This document shows, in pieces, positions 33,410 to 41,204 of a stretch of 64,000 nucleotides of DNA. Under the pieces are notes generated by a model. That model did not search any database, was not told where the DNA came from, and worked only from the letters and a program-made list of their open reading frames with translations. Source of the DNA: Roseomonas sp. AR75 (GTDB lineage Bacteria; Pseudomonadota; Alphaproteobacteria; Acetobacterales; Acetobacteraceae); the NCBI RefSeq assembly GCF_005222815.1, contig NZ_STGB01000005.1, positions 62,001 to 126,000 on the forward strand, read 5' to 3'. Within the stretch, counting starts at the first letter, position 1. Every line of letters starts with the position of its first letter. The position numbers and the translations under genes are program-made.

Positions 33410-35746
33410 TTACTCCGCGGCGCGCGGCAACGCCTGGGCCGCCGGCGCGTGGCTCTTCGGGCGCGCCTTCAGGCGAAGCTCCCTCAGGTCGGCCTGGTTG
33501 CGCGCCTCGTTGCGCAGCAGCGCGTCCTTGCCCCAGCGGTATTGCGGCGGGCACGCCACGTCACGCACGCCGTACTGCGCTGCGGCCTGCATGGTGAAGA
33601 ACGGGTTCGTCAGGTGCGGCCGGCCGAGCGCCACGAGATCAGCGCGGCCGGCGCCGAGGATGGTGTTCACCTGGTCGGCCGTGGTGATGTTGCCGACGCA
33701 TAGGGTGGCGATGCCGGCCTCGTTGCGGATCATGTCGGACCAGGGAAGCTGGAACATCCGGCCATAGACCGGCTCGGCATCGTGCACGGTCTGGCCGGTG
33801 GAGACATCAATCAGGTCGGCGCCGGCGGCGGCGAAGGCCCGCGCGATGGCGAGGCAGTCGGCATCCGTCAGCCCGCCATCCTTCCAGTCGGTGGCGGAGA
33901 TGCGCACGGACATCGGCTTGTCCTTCGGCCAGGCGGCGCGCATGGCGGCGAAGACTTCGAGCGGGAAGCGCAGGCGGTTCTCGACGCTGCCGCCGTACTC
34001 GTCGGTACGGATGTTGGTCAGCGGCGAGAGGAAGGAGGCCAGCAGGTAGCCGTGCGCGCAGTGCAGCTCCAGCATGTCGAAGCCGGCTGCGATGCCACGG
34101 CGCGTGGCGGTCACGAAATCCTCGCGCACGGCGTCCATGTCCGCGCGCGTCATTTCCCGCGGCACCTGGCTCTGCGTGTAGTAGGGGAGCGGGCTCGCCG
34201 AGAGGATCGGCCAGGCGCCGGCTTCCAGCGGCTGGTCCATGCCGTCCCACATCAGCTTCGTGGCGCCCTTGCGGCCGGCATGGCCGAGCTGGAGGCAGAT
34301 CTTCGACGCGCTCCGCGCATGCACGAAATCCACGATGCGCGCCCATTCCGCCTGCTGCGCGTCGTTCCAGAGGCCGGTGCAGCCGGGCGTGATGCGCGCC
34401 TCCGGCGAGACGCAGGTCATCTCGGTGAAGACGAGGCCGGCGCCGCCGAGCGCGCGGCTGGTGTAGTGCTGGAAGTGGAAGTCGTCGGGCAGCCCGTCCT
34501 CGGCGGAATACATGTCCATCGGCGAGACCACCACGCGATTGGCGAGTTGCATGCCGCGCAGCGCGAAGGGCTGGAACATCGGCGGCTTGTTGTCGGAGGC
34601 GGGCAGGCCCCTGCCCCGCGCTTCCGCGGCGAACAGCGTCTGCGTCTCGGTCACGAAATCCGGCGCGCGGAGCGCGAGGTTGTCCCAGGTGATGGCCTTG
34701 GATCGCGTCATCACGCCGAAGGCGAATTGCGTCGGGTTGAAATGCCAGAAGCGCTTCACATGCTCGAACCACACCAGCGACACATCGGCGGCGTGCTGCG
34801 TCTTCTCGACATCCTCGCGGCGGGACGTCTCGAAGCGGCTGAGGCAGGTGGCGACGTCGCCGCCGGCACGGAACGCCTGGTGCAGGGCGATGGAATCCTC
34901 CATCGCCAGCTTCGTGCCGGAGCCGATGGAGAAATGCGCGCTGGCCTTGGCGTCGCCGAGCAGGACGATGTTGTCCTTCACCCAGCTTGCGCAGCGGATC
35001 GCGGGGAAGCGGCGCCAGTTGCTGCGGTTGGTCTGCAGGCGGTGGCCCTGCAGTTCCTCCGCGAAGACGTCTTCCAGGTAGCGGGCGCTCTGTTCCTCAT
35101 CCATCGCGTCGAGGCCGGCGCGGGCGAAGGTCTCGGGGTCGGTCTCCAGCACCCAGGTGCTGGCGCCTTTCTCGTACTGGTAGCAATGGGCGATGAAGAT
35201 GCCTTCCGGCCGTTCGCGGAAGAAGAAGGTGAAGGCGTCGAAGGGGCGGGTGCTGCCCATCCAGGCGAAGCGGTTGGGGCGGAGGTCCACCTCGGGACGG
35301 AAATGGTCGCGCCAACGCTCGCGGATCGGGGAGTTGATGCCGTCGGCGGCGACGATCAGGTCGGCGTCGGGGAAGTCCTCGGGCGTCGCCTCGCGGCGGT
35401 ATTCCAGCTCGACGCCAAGCGCACGGGCGCGGTCCTGCAGCAGCAGCAGCAGCGTGCGGCGGGAGCAGCCGCAGAAGCCGTTGCCGCCGATGCGATGCAC
35501 GGCGCCCTTCGCGTGAATTGCGATGTCGTCCCAATAGGCGAAGCTCTCGGTGATGGCGCGGTAGGACGGCTCGTCGGCGGCCCGGAAGATGTCGAGCGTG
35601 GCGTCGCTGAACACCACGCCGAAGCCGAAGGTGTCGTCCGCGCGGTTGCGCTCCACCACGGTGATGCGCGATGCCGGGAAGTCCCGCTTCATCAGGATGG
35701 CGAAGTAGAGCCCGGCGGGCCCGCCGCCGATCACCGCGATGCGCAT
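33410..35746 (-). CDS. 2-Aminobenzoyl-CoA monooxygenase/reductase (FAD hydroxylase-OYE fusion)
   Basis: 778-residue fusion. Residues 1 to about 385 are a salicylate-hydroxylase-like FAD monooxygenase (MRIAVIGGGPAGLYFAILMK; GDAKASAHFSIGSGTKLAME). Residues about 395-778 are an Old Yellow Enzyme-type FMN reductase (PMFQPFALRGMQLANRVVVSPM; GFDMLELHCAHGYLLASFLSP; GRADLVALGRPHL). This layout is that of the Azoarcus evansii enzyme that hydroxylates and dearomatises anthraniloyl-CoA; databases often label it salicylyl-CoA 5-hydroxylase/oxidoreductase. The adjoining ligase, dehydrogenase, hydratase and RidA genes favour the anthranilate reading. AGGAGGG precedes the ATG. It is divergent from the rest of the cluster. 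Confidence 0.85.
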   Translation of the reverse strand: MRIAVIGGGPAGLYFAILMKRDFPASRITVVERNRADDTFGFGVVFSDATLDIFRAADEPSYRAITESFAYWDDIAIHAKGAVHRIGGNGFCGCSRRTLLLLLQDRARALGVELEYRREATPEDFPDADLIVAADGINSPIRERWRDHFRPEVDLRPNRFAWMGSTRPFDAFTFFFRERPEGIFIAHCYQYEKGASTWVLETDPETFARAGLDAMDEEQSARYLEDVFAEELQGHRLQTNRSNWRRFPAIRCASWVKDNIVLLGDAKASAHFSIGSGTKLAMEDSIALHQAFRAGGDVATCLSRFETSRREDVEKTQHAADVSLVWFEHVKRFWHFNPTQFAFGVMTRSKAITWDNLALRAPDFVTETQTLFAAEARGRGLPASDNKPPMFQPFALRGMQLANRVVVSPMDMYSAEDGLPDDFHFQHYTSRALGGAGLVFTEMTCVSPEARITPGCTGLWNDAQQAEWARIVDFVHARSASKICLQLGHAGRKGATKLMWDGMDQPLEAGAWPILSASPLPYYTQSQVPREMTRADMDAVREDFVTATRRGIAAGFDMLELHCAHGYLLASFLSPLTNIRTDEYGGSVENRLRFPLEVFAAMRAAWPKDKPMSVRISATDWKDGGLTDADCLAIARAFAAAGADLIDVSTGQTVHDAEPVYGRMFQLPWSDMIRNEAGIATLCVGNITTADQVNTILGAGRADLVALGRPHLTNPFFTMQAAAQYGVRDVACPPQYRWGKDALLRNEARNQADLRELRLKARPKSHAPAAQALPRAAE

Positions 35747-35772
35747 GGCACCCCTCCTACGCTGCAAGTTAG

Positions 35773-35785
35773 TTTAAGCTTCAAA
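35773..35785. promoter_or_regulatory. Candidate MarR operator, site 1
   Basis: TTTAAGCTTCAAA, an imperfect palindrome around AAGCTT. The same words recur at 35835-35846 as TTTAGGCTTCAA. Both lie in the 114-base divergent gap between the monooxygenase/reductase gene and the SDR gene. A MarR regulator is encoded two genes along, so this is a natural target for ligand-released repression of both arms. Confidence 0.5.
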
Positions 35786-35828
35786 GATTGTCCCGTCCAC
35801 CGAAATGCAAGGTTGCACGCCGCACCCC

Positions 35829-35853
35829 CGATGCTTTAGGCTTCAAGCATCGG
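35829..35853. promoter_or_regulatory. Candidate MarR operator, site 2, in a 9-bp inverted repeat
   Basis: CCGATGCTT (35829-35837 region, arms 35829-35836 plus CT overlap) and AAGCATCGG (35845-35853) form perfect arms around TAGGCTTC. The direct-repeat word TTTAGGCTTCAA (35835-35846), shared with site 1, lies across the centre. The right arm ends 7 bases before the SDR start codon, so bound protein would block that gene's transcription start or initiation region. Confidence 0.5.
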
Positions 35854-35860
35854 AGGGTGG

Positions 35861-36595
35861 ATGCGGACAGGCGGGCTTTCCGGGCTGGAGGCTCTGGTCA
35901 CCGGCGGCGGCACCGGCATCGGCGCGGCCTGCGCGGCGGCGCTGACCGCCTGCGGCGCGCGCGTGACGGTGATGGGCCGGCGTGAGGCGCCGCTGCGCGC
36001 GGTGGTGGAACGCGGCGACGCGGCCGCGCTGCTGCCGGGCGACGTGACCGCGCCCCCTGCCCTGCCGGCCTTCGCCATCCTGGTGAACGCGGCAGGCGCC
36101 GCGGAAAGCGTGGCGTTCCTGAAATCCGACGACGCGCTGTTCGAGCGCATGTGGCGCGTGAACGTGATGGGCGCCGTCGCCCTCACCCGCGCCGTGCTGC
36201 CACCGATGATCGAGGCCGGGTTCGGGCGCGTGGTGCATATCGCCTCGACCGCCGCGCTGAAGGGCTACCCCTATGTCAGCGCCTATGTGGCGGCAAAGCA
36301 CGGGCTGCTCGGCTTCGCCCGCGCCCTGGCGCAGGAGGTCGCGGCGAAGGGCGTGACGGTGAACGCGGTGTGTCCCGGCTTCACCGAGACCGACATCGTG
36401 GCGGAGTCCGTCGCGCGCATCGTGGCGAAGACCGGCCGCAGCGAGGCCGAGGCGCGGGCCGAGCTGGCGAAGCACAACCCGCAGCGGCGCCTGGTGCGGC
36501 CGGAGGAGGTGGCCCAGGCGGTGCTGATGCTCTGCGCGCCTGGCGCCTCCGCCATCAATGGCCAGGCGATCGCGGTGGATGGGGGCGAGACGTGA
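35861..36595 (+). CDS. SDR-family 3-hydroxyacyl-CoA-type dehydrogenase
   Basis: 244 residues. The NAD(P) motif TGGGTGIG is at 14-21, the NAG segment is LVNAAGAAES, and the catalytic Ser129, Tyr142 and Lys146 lie in HIASTAALKGYPYVSAYVAAKHG. VNAVCPGFTETDIV and AINGQAIAVDGGET complete the classical SDR pattern. In the anthraniloyl-CoA route a dehydrogenase of this class would oxidise the hydroxyacyl intermediate after hydration. GGAGGG lies just upstream of the ATG. First gene of a plus-strand operon in which every following gene overlaps its predecessor. Confidence 0.88.
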   Translation: MRTGGLSGLEALVTGGGTGIGAACAAALTACGARVTVMGRREAPLRAVVERGDAAALLPGDVTAPPALPAFAILVNAAGAAESVAFLKSDDALFERMWRVNVMGAVALTRAVLPPMIEAGFGRVVHIASTAALKGYPYVSAYVAAKHGLLGFARALAQEVAAKGVTVNAVCPGFTETDIVAESVARIVAKTGRSEAEARAELAKHNPQRRLVRPEEVAQAVLMLCAPGASAINGQAIAVDGGET

Positions 36596-37116
36596 ACGAC
36601 AGCGAGGAGCTCGCCCTGCCGCCGGTGGATGCCGAGACGGCGCTGGCGCATGCCCCGCCAGGCCACAAGGACGAGCTGCGGCTGTGGCTGCGCATGCTGA
36701 CCTGCACGACGCTGATCGAAGCGGAGGTGCGCGCGCGGCTGCGGCGCGACTTCGACACGACGCTTCCGCGCTTCGACCTGATGGCGGCGCTGGATCGCGC
36801 GGGAAGCGGGATGACGCTGGGGGAAATCTCGCGGCGGATGATGGTGAGCAACGGCAACGTCACCGGCCTCGCCGCGCGGCTGGAGGCCGAGGGGCTGGTG
36901 GAGCGCCGGGCACGGCCGGGCGACCGCCGCGCGCAGCTGCTGCGCCTGACCACCAGGGGCCGGCGCGAATTCGCGCGGCAATCGGCCGCGCATGAGGGCT
37001 GGATCGCGGAGCTGCTGGATGGGCTGGCGCCGGAGGAGCGCGCGGCGCTGTTCCGCCTGCTCGGCCGCACCAAATCCTCGGTGCGCGCGGCGATGACGCC
37101 GGAGGAGAGTGCATGA
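36592..37116 (+). CDS. MarR family transcriptional regulator
   Basis: 174 residues with GTG start overlapping the SDR stop (GTGA). The winged-helix core is visible: LPRFDLMAALDRAGSGMTLGEISRRMMVSNGNVTGLAARL (recognition helix SNGNVTGLAARLE) and the wing VERRARPGDRRAQLLRLTTRG. MarR proteins dimerise and release DNA on binding aromatic ligands or their CoA thioesters. The repeated AAGCTT-type sites at 35773-35853 are its likely operators. This would also make it autoregulatory, since it lies inside the operon. Confidence 0.9.
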   Translation: MNDSEELALPPVDAETALAHAPPGHKDELRLWLRMLTCTTLIEAEVRARLRRDFDTTLPRFDLMAALDRAGSGMTLGEISRRMMVSNGNVTGLAARLEAEGLVERRARPGDRRAQLLRLTTRGRREFARQSAAHEGWIAELLDGLAPEERAALFRLLGRTKSSVRAAMTPEESA

Positions 37117-37940
37117 TCACCGCCATCACCGGCCCGCTGGCCGCGTATCGCGCGCAGCACCTGAAGCTGGAGGTCGCGGGGGCCGTCGCGACCCTGACGC
37201 TGGACCGGCCGGAGCGGAAGAACCCGCTGACCTTCGAAAGCTACAGCGAGATGGCGGCGATCCTGCGCGCGGCGGTGCATGACGACGCCGTGCGTGCCTT
37301 CGTCGTCACCGGCGCGGGCGGCAATTTCTGCTCGGGCGGCGACGTGCATGAGATCATCGGGCCGCTGCTGGAGCGTGACACCAAGGGCCTGATGCAGTTC
37401 ACCGCCATGACCGGCGAGCTGGTGAAGGCGATGCGTGCCTGCCCGCAGCCGATCGTCGCGGCGGTGGATGGCGTGGCGGCGGGTGCGGGCGCCATCATCG
37501 CGATGGCGTCCGACCTGCGGCTCGGCACGGGGCGGGCGAAGGTGGCCTTCCTGTTCAACCGCGTGGGGCTGGCAGGCTGCGACATGGGCGCATGCGCCAT
37601 CCTGCCGCGCCTCATCGGCCAGGGGCGCGCGAGCGAGCTTCTGTATCGCGGCCGCTCGCTCGGCGGCGAGGAAGGCCTGGCGTGGGGCTTCTTCAACAGC
37701 CTGCACGCACCAGAAGACTTGCAGGGCGCCGCGGCGGCGCTTGCGCAGGAGATCGCGGAGGGGCCTTCCTTCGGCCATGCGATGACGAAGCGCATGCTGC
37801 AGATGGAATGGGCGATGTCGCTGGACCAGGCAATCGAGGCCGAGGCGGTGGCGCAGGCGCTGTGCATGACCACCAATGATTTCCGCCGCGCCTATGACGC
37901 CTTCGTCGCCAAGCAGCGGCCGGTGTTCCGGGGGGATTGA
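37113..37940 (+). CDS. Enoyl-CoA hydratase/isomerase family protein
   Basis: 275 residues of the crotonase fold. LTLDRPERKNPLTFESYSEM is the N terminus; the oxyanion-hole motifs are GAGGNFCSGGDVHEI and DGVAAGAGAIIAMASDLRLG. NRVGLAGCDMGACAILPRLIG is the segment carrying catalytic acid positions, with Asp/Gly where classical hydratases have Glu. In this operon it probably hydrates, or opens the ring of, the CoA-bound alicyclic intermediate. Start overlaps the MarR stop (ATGA). Confidence 0.9.
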   Translation: MITAITGPLAAYRAQHLKLEVAGAVATLTLDRPERKNPLTFESYSEMAAILRAAVHDDAVRAFVVTGAGGNFCSGGDVHEIIGPLLERDTKGLMQFTAMTGELVKAMRACPQPIVAAVDGVAAGAGAIIAMASDLRLGTGRAKVAFLFNRVGLAGCDMGACAILPRLIGQGRASELLYRGRSLGGEEGLAWGFFNSLHAPEDLQGAAAALAQEIAEGPSFGHAMTKRMLQMEWAMSLDQAIEAEAVAQALCMTTNDFRRAYDAFVAKQRPVFRGD

Positions 37941-39106
37941 TGCCCGACGCATCCTTCCTCGACTGGCCCTTTCTCGAGCCGCGCCACAAGGCGTGGGCGG
38001 CGGAGGTCGAGGCCTGGGCCGCGGCGCATGCGGAAGCGCTGGCCGACGAGCATGACGCGGACGCCAGCACGATCCGCCTGGTGCGCGCGATGGGCGAGGC
38101 CGGATTGCTGCGCGTGCCCTGCCCTGCGGACGGAAAGCTCGACGTGCGCAGCCTGTGCCTGGCGCGCGATATCCTGGCGCGGCATGCGGGGCTGGCGGAT
38201 TTCGCCTTCGCGATGCAGGGGCTCGGCACCGGGCCCGTCACGCTGTTCGGCACGCCGGCGCAGCGCGACGCCGTGCTGCCCGCCGCGCGCGCCGGCACCG
38301 CGCTGGCCGCCTTTGCGCTGAGCGAGCCGGAGGCGGGCAGCGATGTCGCGGCGCTGGCGACCGTGGCCGAGCGCGACGGCAACACGCATTACCGCATCAC
38401 CGGCCGCAAGACCTGGATCAGCAATGGCGGGATCGCCGCGACCTATATCGTCTTCGCCCGCACCGGCGAGGCGCCGGGCGCGAAGGGGCTTTCGGCGTTT
38501 CTGGTCCATGCCGGCACGCCGGGCTTCACGATCGAGGATCGCATCGCGGTCACGGCGCCGCATCCACTCGCCACGTTGTCCTTCGACGCCATGCGCGTGC
38601 CGGCGGACAGCATGATCGGCAAGCCCGGCGACGGCTTCAAAGTGGCAATGGGCACGCTCGACGTGTTCCGCTCGACCGTCGGCGCCGCCGCGCTCGGCTT
38701 CGCCCGCCGCGCACTGGACATGACCGTCGCGCATGCGACCGGACGGAACATCTTCGGCGGGACGCTGTTCGACCAGCAGATGTCGCAGGCCGCCATCGCC
38801 GACAGCGCGACGGAGGTCGAGGCCTCCGCGCTGCTGGTCTATCGCGCCGCCTGGCTGAAGGACGCGGGAACGCAGCGCATCACGCGGGAAGCCTCGATGG
38901 CGAAGCTGCATGCCACGGAGACGGCGCAGCGTGCCGCGGACCGCTGCGTGCAGATCCATGGCGGGCTCGGCGTGACGAAGGGCCACAAGGCCGAGGAACT
39001 CTATCGGGAGGTCAGGGCGCTGCGTGTCTATGAAGGCGCCTCGGAAATCCAGCGCGTGGTGATCGCGCGCGCGGAGAAGGATCGTCGCACGTCGGATCCA
39101 GCATGA
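37940..39106 (+). CDS. Acyl-CoA dehydrogenase
   Basis: 388 residues. The FAD/acyl-CoA fold is shown by FALSEPEAGSDVAALAT, KTWISNGGIAATYIVFARTG, DVFRSTVGAAALGFARRALD and, at the C terminus, QIHGGLGVTKGHKAEELYRE then RVYEGASEIQRVVIAR. The EGASE context (YEGASEIQ) is that of the catalytic Glu region. In this cluster it likely introduces a double bond into the reduced ring-CoA. ATG overlaps the previous stop by one base (TGATG). Confidence 0.92.
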   Translation: MPDASFLDWPFLEPRHKAWAAEVEAWAAAHAEALADEHDADASTIRLVRAMGEAGLLRVPCPADGKLDVRSLCLARDILARHAGLADFAFAMQGLGTGPVTLFGTPAQRDAVLPAARAGTALAAFALSEPEAGSDVAALATVAERDGNTHYRITGRKTWISNGGIAATYIVFARTGEAPGAKGLSAFLVHAGTPGFTIEDRIAVTAPHPLATLSFDAMRVPADSMIGKPGDGFKVAMGTLDVFRSTVGAAALGFARRALDMTVAHATGRNIFGGTLFDQQMSQAAIADSATEVEASALLVYRAAWLKDAGTQRITREASMAKLHATETAQRAADRCVQIHGGLGVTKGHKAEELYREVRALRVYEGASEIQRVVIARAEKDRRTSDPA

Positions 39107-40761
39107 GCGGAGAGACGAGGATGGACGGGATGATGACCGCGGCCCTGGCGCCCAGCGCCCATCGCGACAGCTTCGCGCGCGACAACCTGCCGCCGCGCGA
39201 GCAATGGCCGGTCTTCCTGCTGGACCGGCCGGAATTCCAGTATCCCGCGCGGCTGAACTGCGCGGTGGAGCTGCTGGACCGCAACATCGAGCGCGGCCGC
39301 GGCGACCACCCTGCCCTGGTCACGCCGGCGGAGACGCTGACCTATCGCGAGCTCGCGGATCGCGTGAACCGCATCGCGAATGTGCTGACCACCCAGCTCG
39401 ATTTCGTGCCGGGCAACCGCGTGCTGCTGCGCAGCGCCAACAATGCCTGGATGGTCGCGGCCTATTTCGCGGTGCTGAAGGCGGGCGGCGTGGTCGTCGC
39501 CACCATGCCGCTGCTCCGCGCGAAGGAGCTCGGCCAGATGCTGCGCAAGGCGCGCATCAGCCACGCGCTCTGCGATGCGCGCCTGGCAGAGGAATTGCGC
39601 AAGGCCGATGCACCGGAGCTGCGGCACCTCGTCACCTGGGGCGACGGGCGGCTGGAAGCGATGTGCGACATCGCCTGCGCGGAGTTCGCCGCCTGCGACA
39701 CCGCCGCCGACGATGTCTGCCTGATCGGCTTCACCTCCGGCTCCACCGGAGAGCCGAAGGGCACGATGCATTTCCATCGCGACATGCTGGCGATCTGCGA
39801 TGGCTATTCGGCGCAGGTGCTGCGGCCGGAACCGTCCGACGTGTTCATCGGATCGCCGCCGCTCGCCTTCACCTTCGGCCTGGGCGGGCTGGTGCTGTTT
39901 CCCTTCCGCGTCGGCGCCACCGCCGTGCTGCTGGAGAAGGCGCCGCCCGAGGAGTTGCCGGCGCAGATCGCGCAGCATCGCGCGACGGTCTGCTTCACCG
40001 CGCCGACGGCGTATCGCGTGATGGCCGGCCTCGCGTCGCAGCACGACATGTCCAGCTTGCGCAAATGCGTCTCGGCAGGGGAGGCGCTGCCGAAGCCGGT
40101 CTTCGAGGCGTGGCAGCAGGCCACCGGCCTGAAGCTGATGGACGGGATCGGCGCGACGGAGATGCTGCACATCTTCGTCGCCGCGCGCGAGGACCAGATC
40201 CGCCCCGGCGCCACCGGCCTGCCCGTGCCTGGCTATCGCGCGCGCGTGGTGGACGAGGACGGCGCGGAGGTCCCGCGCGGCACGCCGGGACGGCTGGCGG
40301 TGCAGGGCCCCACGGGCTGCCGCTACCTCGCCGATCCGCGCCAGGCGCAATACGTGCAGCACGGCTGGAACATCACCGGCGACACCTATGTGCAGGACGA
40401 GGACGGCTATTTCTGGTACCAGGCGCGCAACGACGACATGATCATCTCCGCCGGCTACAACATCGCGGGGCCGGAGGTGGAGGTCGCGCTGCTGACGCAT
40501 CCCGCGGTCAGGGAATGCGGCGTCGTGGGCGCGCCGGACGGTGAGCGCGGGATGGTTGTGCGCGCCTATGTCGTGCTGCATCCCGGACACGCCGCGGATG
40601 ACGCCACGGCGAAGGCGCTGCAGGACCATGTGAAACGCGAGATCGCACCGTACAAGTACCCGCGCAGTATCGTCTTCGTGGACACGCTGCCGCGCACGGA
40701 AACCGGCAAGCTGCAGCGCTTCGCGCTACGCCAACGCGCGCAGCAGGACACCGCCGCATGA
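39103..40761 (+). CDS. 2-Aminobenzoate/benzoate-CoA ligase family AMP-binding enzyme
   Basis: 552 residues of the ANL superfamily, benzoate-CoA-ligase branch. P-loop FTSGSTGEPKGTMHFHRD, aromatic pocket region SPPLAFTFGLGGLVLFPFRV, DGIGATEMLHIFVAARED, the Asp-containing NITGDTYVQDEDGYFWY and hinge DDMIISAGYNIAGPEVE, with the catalytic Lys in PRTETGKLQRFALR. It would activate anthranilate to 2-aminobenzoyl-CoA, the substrate of the divergently encoded monooxygenase/reductase. The SPPLAFTFG wording and the neighbours favour anthranilate over plain benzoate; specificity is inference. ATGA overlap with the dehydrogenase. Confidence 0.9.
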   Translation: MSGETRMDGMMTAALAPSAHRDSFARDNLPPREQWPVFLLDRPEFQYPARLNCAVELLDRNIERGRGDHPALVTPAETLTYRELADRVNRIANVLTTQLDFVPGNRVLLRSANNAWMVAAYFAVLKAGGVVVATMPLLRAKELGQMLRKARISHALCDARLAEELRKADAPELRHLVTWGDGRLEAMCDIACAEFAACDTAADDVCLIGFTSGSTGEPKGTMHFHRDMLAICDGYSAQVLRPEPSDVFIGSPPLAFTFGLGGLVLFPFRVGATAVLLEKAPPEELPAQIAQHRATVCFTAPTAYRVMAGLASQHDMSSLRKCVSAGEALPKPVFEAWQQATGLKLMDGIGATEMLHIFVAAREDQIRPGATGLPVPGYRARVVDEDGAEVPRGTPGRLAVQGPTGCRYLADPRQAQYVQHGWNITGDTYVQDEDGYFWYQARNDDMIISAGYNIAGPEVEVALLTHPAVRECGVVGAPDGERGMVVRAYVVLHPGHAADDATAKALQDHVKREIAPYKYPRSIVFVDTLPRTETGKLQRFALRQRAQQDTAA

Positions 40762-41153
40762 GCCTGACACCGCTGCAGCCGCCCGGGTGGCCGGCGCCCC
40801 GCGGCTACTCCAACGGCATGATGGGGCGCGGCCGCGTGGTGCTGGTCGGCGGGCAGATCGGCTGGGACAGCGAAGGCCGCTTCCCGCGGGACCTCCTCGG
40901 CCAGGTGCGCCAGGCGCTGCGCAACATCCTGGCGGTGCTGCAGGAAGCCGGCGGCGGGCCAGAACATATCGGCCGCCTCACCTGGTACGTGACCGACATG
41001 GCGGAATACCGCGCCTGCCTGAAGGAGCTCGGTCCCGCCTATCGCGAGGTGATGGGCCGCCACTTCCCCGCGATGGCGCTGGTGCAGGTGGTGGCCCTGG
41101 TGGAGCCCGAAGCGCGCGTGGAGATCGAGGCGACCGCGATCCTGCCCGACTGA
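40758..41153 (+). CDS. RidA family enamine/imine deaminase
   Basis: 131 residues of the YjgF/YER057c/UK114 fold. VVLVGGQIGWDSEGRFP, DLLGQVRQALRNILAVLQEAG and the conserved Arg120 with Glu124 in EARVEIEATA are present. RidA proteins hydrolyse reactive enamines and imines to ketones plus ammonia. In the anthraniloyl-CoA pathway the ring nitrogen leaves from an enamine-type intermediate, so a RidA protein as last gene of this operon makes chemical sense. Start overlaps the ligase stop (ATGA). Confidence 0.92.
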   Translation: MSLTPLQPPGWPAPRGYSNGMMGRGRVVLVGGQIGWDSEGRFPRDLLGQVRQALRNILAVLQEAGGGPEHIGRLTWYVTDMAEYRACLKELGPAYREVMGRHFPAMALVQVVALVEPEARVEIEATAILPD

Positions 41154-41175
41154 CGCGACCGGAGCGCCTTCCCTG

Positions 41176-41199
41176 CGTTCCCTTCTGCGCATGGGAACG
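41176..41199 (+). promoter_or_regulatory. 7-bp hairpin touching the ribosome site of the DegP-like gene
   Basis: CGTTCCC (41176-41182) and GGGAACG (41193-41199) are perfectly complementary with a 10-base loop. The right arm contains the only purine-rich run (GGGAA) in reach of the ATG at 41205, so folding could hide the ribosome site. Since the gene encodes a stress-type protease, a temperature- or stress-sensitive leader is possible. Confidence 0.4.
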
Positions 41200-41204
41200 A
41201 TCCG

